This document shows positions 59,863-64,000 of a stretch of 64,000 nucleotides of DNA, piece after piece. This DNA comes from Marinobacterium profundum (GTDB taxonomy: Bacteria > Pseudomonadota > Gammaproteobacteria > Pseudomonadales > Balneatricaceae). Where the stretch lies: contig NZ_BCNS01000032.1 in NCBI RefSeq assembly GCF_001528745.1, positions 1 through 64,000 of the forward strand, written 5' to 3'. Numbering within the stretch: the stretch's first letter is position 1; each line of letters starts with the position of its first letter. The notes beneath the pieces were generated by a model. It was given only the letters and a program-made list of their open reading frames with translations. It had not been told where the DNA came from and searched no databases. A program made the translations under genes and the position numbers.

Positions 59863-60707
59863 GGGTTTCTCGCAGTACCCGGAGCTACCTGGGGTGTCAT
59901 GCCGTCCGCCAAAAACGCAGCCTCACCGGTTTTAAAGGCACGGATGCCATCGCGAATAGCCCTATATTTGACCTGATCATAATGCCTACGGGCAATTAAA
60001 GCTTTCCACGCGTACATCCAATAGCGCCTGGCTAACGATTTCTTACCCTGATCCAGCTGATGCTTGCGGTAAAAATAGGAGCGGGACCAACCAAAGTGCC
60101 AGTTTTTCATATATTCAACCGCATCCGAGCTCCCGGATGACTGACCGGCAAGGTGCTCAGCATAGATTCCGGGCAGCAATAACACCTGATACCCATGGGC
60201 ACGTGCACGCCAGCAAAGATCAACCTCTTCTGAAAACAGGAAGATCTTCTCGTCGAAAAAGCCAAGAGGCTTTAGCTTTTCCATATCCAACAGCATGCAT
60301 GAACCGCTGATCGCATCTTTGGTTTCAGCTGGTTTATCATTCTGATAATGCTTGCGGCTAGTCGCCGGGCCGAAAATAGCACCCTGTGGATAACTGGAAG
60401 CTTGCAACAGAAGATCAGACACTTGCTGCTTAGTGATCAGAATATCGGGGTTAATAAGCAGAGCGTAGCGACTTTTTATATTTTTTAACGCCGCGTTGGC
60501 GGCACGTCCATAGCCAAAATTATGTTCCAGGCGCAATATATCTAGATGCGGAAAAGCTTTTTCTAGCTTCTCGACATCACCTTTTCTACTCGCATTATCA
60601 ACAACAGTGACCTGCCTCGACATAGAATCAATAAAATCACCCAGGCAATCTAAAATCACGTTGGCACTGTTATAGGAGACAATAATAACCGTTATATCAT
60701 TCATCAT
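59847..60707 (-). CDS. GT2-family glycosyltransferase (rhamnosyltransferase-like)
   Basis: 286 residues. GT-A fold with the N-terminal ITVIIVSYNSANVI, metal site region LLINPDI, and GFFDEKIFLFSEEVDLCWRARAHGY, a pattern shared by WbbL-type rhamnosyltransferases. A role with the nearby dTDP-rhamnose genes is plausible but inferred. The start overlaps the end of the upstream gene by 11 bases. A second ATG follows the first directly. Confidence 0.85.
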   Translation of the reverse strand: MMNDITVIIVSYNSANVILDCLGDFIDSMSRQVTVVDNASRKGDVEKLEKAFPHLDILRLEHNFGYGRAANAALKNIKSRYALLINPDILITKQQVSDLLLQASSYPQGAIFGPATSRKHYQNDKPAETKDAISGSCMLLDMEKLKPLGFFDEKIFLFSEEVDLCWRARAHGYQVLLLPGIYAEHLAGQSSGSSDAVEYMKNWHFGWSRSYFYRKHQLDQGKKSLARRYWMYAWKALIARRHYDQVKYRAIRDGIRAFKTGEAAFLADGMTPQVAPGTARNPYSGG

Positions 60708-61746
60708 TAATCAAGCTGTATAGGTAGGACTGTTTCACGTACCGCTTGTTTGCCAGCTTGCGGCGATTCATTTGTCGCTTGACGAGTAGAAATGCCAGTC
60801 TTTTTTCGGCCTCTGCCGTATCAACAAGAGGCGCATCAAAGTCAGGCAATGGTTTATTAACATCCATTGAATAAACACAGCCGCCCGTCGATGCAATCCC
60901 TTCGCCAAGAGCAATAACTGTCTTATTATGCATAGCGGCTTGCAGTAAAACTGTCGAGTTAATACCTATGACCAGGCCTATCTCATCAAACTGTTTAAAT
61001 AGATCAACAGACTTATCCTGGTATTCAACGTTAGCGAGAACAGGAAGGTTATCCACAGGTGCTCTCGGATGCTGACGAACGACAAATTGATACTGAGGGT
61101 AACTATTCGACAAGTATTCAACAAACGATCTCATCGTTTTAAATGGCGAAGAGTAGCGAATATTTGAATCATTTTCGTCCTGCAAAGGAACAAGTATTTT
61201 TTTTATTGTATCGGGAGGTTCAATTTTAAATTCAGAAACTTGTGAGAAAAAATGTAACCCAAGGTCTCGCCGAACAATCCGATTCCGCATACGCAAAAAA
61301 TTCTGTCGATCTCGCTCAGTTATTATTTCACCAACAATCAATTTCTTGCTAAAACTAGCCTCGGCATTTGTCCCTTCATTATCGAAATATATACGATCAC
61401 GTTGGGGAAACCATCCGGCCTCGGAATACAATACTTTGCAGTTAGAACTATATTCTTTGATCAAATCGGCCGTTTTTCGATCTGCATCCGTACGGCCTCC
61501 CCAAATAAAGCAAACGTCCGGTTTTTCTCTAATCAACAATTCAGGGAGGCCCAGCTCATTGGTCAGTACATAATCCTTACGCTTGAGACGTCCATGCACC
61601 GACTTCGGGTGCACATAGAAGCAACTTTCATGACCCAGCTTTTTCAAAGAACCAGCCAGCACCTGATAGGCTTTGGCAACATGCTTCCATCTTTCAGGGC
61701 GATCTGTGACGTGAGCGGCCACTGTAAAAAGAATTTTTTTATTCAC
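60697..61746 (-). CDS. Capsule-type polysaccharide biosynthesis glycosyltransferase (tentative)
   Basis: 349 residues, GTG start with GGGAG six bases upstream. N-terminal Rossmann-like half (ILFTVAAHVTDRPERWKHVA). The C-terminal half has KKILVPLQDENDSNIRYSS and FVVRQHPRAP, then IGINSTVLLQAAMHNKTVIALG, which recall the Kdo-transferase-like capsule synthesis superfamily (KpsS/KpsC or GT99 type). I could not assign a substrate. AT-richer than the housekeeping genes, with frequent AAA and ATA-type codons, which fits recent acquisition. Confidence 0.6.
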   Translation of the reverse strand: MNKKILFTVAAHVTDRPERWKHVAKAYQVLAGSLKKLGHESCFYVHPKSVHGRLKRKDYVLTNELGLPELLIREKPDVCFIWGGRTDADRKTADLIKEYSSNCKVLYSEAGWFPQRDRIYFDNEGTNAEASFSKKLIVGEIITERDRQNFLRMRNRIVRRDLGLHFFSQVSEFKIEPPDTIKKILVPLQDENDSNIRYSSPFKTMRSFVEYLSNSYPQYQFVVRQHPRAPVDNLPVLANVEYQDKSVDLFKQFDEIGLVIGINSTVLLQAAMHNKTVIALGEGIASTGGCVYSMDVNKPLPDFDAPLVDTAEAEKRLAFLLVKRQMNRRKLANKRYVKQSYLYSLINDE

Positions 61747-61749
61747 GAA

Positions 61750-62304
61750 TTACTCCCACACCTTTTTAATAACTCGCGCAGGAGAGCCGACAACGATGGA
61801 GTTACTCGGTATATCTGAATTAACCAGACTGTGTGCACCGATTATCACATCATCACCAATTTTAACATTATTAAGAATAGTCACATGACTACCTATCCAT
61901 ACGTTATTTCCGATTTCAATATCACCTTTATTCAAGGGTTGGTATTTGAAATCTTTACCTTTTTCACTAAAAGAGTGACTAGATGCAATAAAATTACAGT
62001 GAGAGCCTATGATCACATTACGCCCCAACGTTATACGGCCAGCAGCCTGAAACCAGTTATATACGCCGACCACAGACCCATCACCAATATCTATAATTCC
62101 TTGACATTCAAATACAGACCCGACTTTAACCTTCACATTATTTCTAAAATGCAGAGCGCCTTTCTTACCGAAGCTGATCACCACACCTTTTTGCAAGCGA
62201 CAGGAAGGAGAAATCTCGGCCACAGAAGATTTTTTCTTTAGCTTATTATCTATAAGCACAGTCAGCTGCAAATGAATTTTTCTGATTTTTTCGACGATTT
62301 TCAT
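61750..62304 (-). CDS. Left-handed beta-helix acyltransferase (sugar O-acetyltransferase)
   Basis: 184 residues. Hexapeptide repeats run from about residue 55 (VKVGSVFECQGIIDIGDGSVVG) to 175 and end with the typical VVGSPARVIKKV. HSF in IASSHSFSEKG supplies the catalytic His of the LbH acetyltransferases. It probably acetylates a sugar of the surface glycan. Low GC. Three bases separate it from the next gene, so the three minus-strand genes form an operon. Confidence 0.85.
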   Translation of the reverse strand: MKIVEKIRKIHLQLTVLIDNKLKKKSSVAEISPSCRLQKGVVISFGKKGALHFRNNVKVKVGSVFECQGIIDIGDGSVVGVYNWFQAAGRITLGRNVIIGSHCNFIASSHSFSEKGKDFKYQPLNKGDIEIGNNVWIGSHVTILNNVKIGDDVIIGAHSLVNSDIPSNSIVVGSPARVIKKVWE

Positions 62305-62421
62305 GTTCAGGTCACGATGGTTTTATTTGCAGTACCATCTGCCCCTGTTCTACTGGCCGGATACAAAACAAATATTATTTGATATTCTGACATATTTGAA
62401 TCCTATACTGCCTTGAAATAG

Positions 62422-63549
62422 ATGCAAATGGAAGACGATACGCCATTGAAAATCATCCAAATCCTCCCCGCCCTGGATGCCGGAGGCGTCGAGCGCGGCA
62501 CGGTCGAGTTCGCCCGCGAGCTGGTTGCACGCGGCCATGAATCGATCGTCATCTCCAATGGCGGCCGCCAGGTTGAACGCCTCGAGGCAGAGGGCTCCCG
62601 TCATATCCGGATGCCCGTTCACCGCAAATCGCTGCGCTCCCTGGCACAGGTGCGACCGCTGCGGCGCCTGCTGGCGGAACTCAAGCCCGACATCATACAC
62701 GTGCGCTCGCGCGCTCCGGCCTGGATCGCCTGGCTGGCCTGGCGCAAGCTACCTGCCGCGACAAGGCCTCGCCTGGTCAGTACCGTACATGGCATGTATT
62801 CGGTCAACGCCTACAGCGCCATTATGACAAAGACCGAACATATTATCGCTATCTCGGACTGCGTACATGACTACATCACGCAGAATTACGGCATAGCTGC
62901 GCAACGTATCACCCGTGTCTATCGCGGCCTCGACCCTGGCGTCTTCCATCAGGAAGGCGACGACAGCGCCTGGCGGGAACAATTGTTTAACGAGTACCCG
63001 CAGCTGCGAGGCAAACGACTCCTGCTGATGCCTGGGCGCCTGTCGCGCTGGAAAGGCCAGGAGGCGTTTCTCGATGTGATGCAGCGGCTGGGGCAGATAC
63101 GGCCGGACTGCCACGGCATCGTGGTTGGTGCAGCCGAAGCGAACAAGCAACACTACCTTAAAGAGTTGCTCGACAAACGCCAGGCCCTGGGACTGGACGA
63201 GCAGGTCACCTTTGTCGGCCACCGCTCAGATATTCAGGCATTTTATCGCCTGGCCGATATTACCTGCCACCTGTCAAACAAGGCCGAGCCCTTTGGCCGC
63301 ACCGTACCCGAGGCGCTGGCTTGCGAATGCCCGGTCATCGCGTATGATCGCGGAGGCGCCAGTGAATCTTTGCATGCCGCCTTCCCCGATGGCCTGGTCG
63401 AGGCGGATAATGTTGATGCCTTTGCCCAGCGCGCAGATGAACTGTTACGCCGAGACTCGGCCGATATAAGGTTACCCGAGCAGTTCTATCTGCAGTATCA
63501 AACAGAGGCTACGCTGGCGGTATATCGCCAGCTATTAAGCCAGGCCTGA
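62422..63549 (+). CDS. GT4-family glycosyltransferase
   Basis: 375 residues. N-terminal IIQILPALDAGGVERGTVEFA with the GGVE loop of GT4 enzymes; C-terminal LLMPGRLSRWKGQEAFLD, FVGHRSDIQAFYRLADITCHLS and EPFGRTVPEALACECPVIAYDRGG with the E-x7-E motif. It acts in the cytoplasm in LPS core or O-chain assembly. GC content returns to the genome average here. Start ATG at 62422 or two codons later; no strong Shine-Dalgarno. Confidence 0.88.
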   Translation: MQMEDDTPLKIIQILPALDAGGVERGTVEFARELVARGHESIVISNGGRQVERLEAEGSRHIRMPVHRKSLRSLAQVRPLRRLLAELKPDIIHVRSRAPAWIAWLAWRKLPAATRPRLVSTVHGMYSVNAYSAIMTKTEHIIAISDCVHDYITQNYGIAAQRITRVYRGLDPGVFHQEGDDSAWREQLFNEYPQLRGKRLLLMPGRLSRWKGQEAFLDVMQRLGQIRPDCHGIVVGAAEANKQHYLKELLDKRQALGLDEQVTFVGHRSDIQAFYRLADITCHLSNKAEPFGRTVPEALACECPVIAYDRGGASESLHAAFPDGLVEADNVDAFAQRADELLRRDSADIRLPEQFYLQYQTEATLAVYRQLLSQA

Positions 63550-63601
63550 GCTGCAGCAGTCGGACAGCTTGCAATTTATCCCTAACTTACGGCAGATCAG
63601 A

Positions 63602-64000
63602 ATGAGAGTACTCCACGTCGCCTACCAGCAGCTGAAGAGATACGGTCACACCCGCGTCAGCTGGGCCCAAAAGCTCACCTTTGGCCTGATCAAGAATGAT
63701 CACCTGGTGCAGACCTTCAGCGACCGCGATGTGGCCGCATTCGAGGCGCCCTTTGGCATTCGTGACCTGGGCAAGAAAAAGGCCAACCGGCGCCTGCTGG
63801 AGACCGTTGAAGCCTTCGAACCCGATCTGCTGATCGCGGGCCACTGCGACCTGATCACCAACGAGACGCTGGAAGCGGTCAGGGCCATGGCTCCGAACTG
63901 TGCCATCATTCACTGCAATAATGACCCCCTGTTCGTGCCCTCCAATGTCGAACGTATCAAGTACCGCGCCAAGGTCACCGATGCGGTATTTATCTCTACC
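63602..64000 (+). CDS. Glycosyltransferase, N-terminal part (runs off the window)
   Basis: 133 residues are visible before the window ends, open in frame. MRVLHVAYQQLKRYGHTRVSW, FEPDLLIAGHCDLI and CAIIHCNNDPLFV suggest the N-terminal acceptor domain of a GT-B glycosyltransferase related to CgeB/GT4-like enzymes. It starts 52 bases after the preceding glycosyltransferase in the same direction. Family call is tentative because the donor-binding half is outside the window. Confidence 0.65.
   Translation, partial: MRVLHVAYQQLKRYGHTRVSWAQKLTFGLIKNDHLVQTFSDRDVAAFEAPFGIRDLGKKKANRRLLETVEAFEPDLLIAGHCDLITNETLEAVRAMAPNCAIIHCNNDPLFVPSNVERIKYRAKVTDAVFIST

Overview
The window comes from a chromosome of a moderately GC-rich gammaproteobacterium. 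Gene order matches Pseudomonas and Oceanospirillales in several blocks: tkt-epd-pgk-fba divergent from metK; gshB-tonB-yqgE-ruvX-pyrR-pyrB-pyrC'; pilT-pilU divergent from yggS-proC-yggT-metX-metW-DUF4426-rdgB-hemW; cyaY divergent from lptM-lysA-dapF-DUF484-xerC-yigB. A marine Oceanospirillaceae member such as Marinobacterium is my best guess, from overall gene content only. Nearly all the DNA is ordinary housekeeping sequence. I saw no rRNA or tRNA gene, insertion sequence, prophage or CRISPR array.

Layout. 1-2.1 kb: end of a polyol/sugar ABC transporter operon (MalK-type ATPase) and mannitol 2-dehydrogenase. 2.1-2.7 kb: non-coding stretch full of small hairpins. 2.7-5.0 kb: NCS1 permease and an unknown membrane protein. 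5.4-10.9 kb: fba, pgk, epd and tkt, facing metK and ald (11.2-13.8 kb). 13.9-14.3 kb: dense hairpin array with a 148-bp tandem duplication. 14.3-19.0 kb: BMP/Nup-type nucleoside ABC transporter. 19.4-26.2 kb: rsmE, gshB, tonB, yqgE, ruvX, pyrR, pyrB and a catalytically dead dihydroorotase. 26.5-29.0 kb: a two-gene c-di-GMP module. 29.0-31.5 kb: FolM- and FolK-like pterin genes and an MFS exporter. 31.8-34.0 kb: pilU and pilT. 34.1-40.6 kb: PLP homeostasis, proline, methionine, nucleotide-pool and haem-chaperone genes. 40.6-45.6 kb: yigB, xerC, DUF484, dapF, lysA, lptM and cyaY. 45.7-46.3 kb: second hairpin/REP-like region. 46.3-64 kb: LPS and surface-polysaccharide locus with waaA, msbA, an LpxL-type acyltransferase, rfbBACD, ugd, a second msbA, and then glycosyltransferases and an acetyltransferase. 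The last part includes a lower-GC insert and one decayed gene.

How the genes work together. The 46-64 kb block can make KDO-lipid A, flip it, make dTDP-L-rhamnose and UDP-glucuronate, and build outer core or O-polysaccharide. The pyr block encodes a Pseudomonas-type aspartate transcarbamoylase in which the DHOase-like subunit is structural. The fba-pgk-epd-tkt cluster links glycolysis, the pentose phosphate pathway and PLP precursor synthesis.

Most unusual observations. (1) Three intergenic regions carry many short perfect hairpins whose loops present GGA, often as CANGGANG, the published CsrA/RsmE recognition core. One copy pair shows a compensatory G-C to A-T change. (2) A Cys-less periplasmic molybdopterin-fold protein is paired with a GGDEF-EAL enzyme. 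(3) folM and a folK-like gene overlap tail to tail by 120 nt. (4) Two equal-length msbA paralogues flank the rhamnose/ugd genes.
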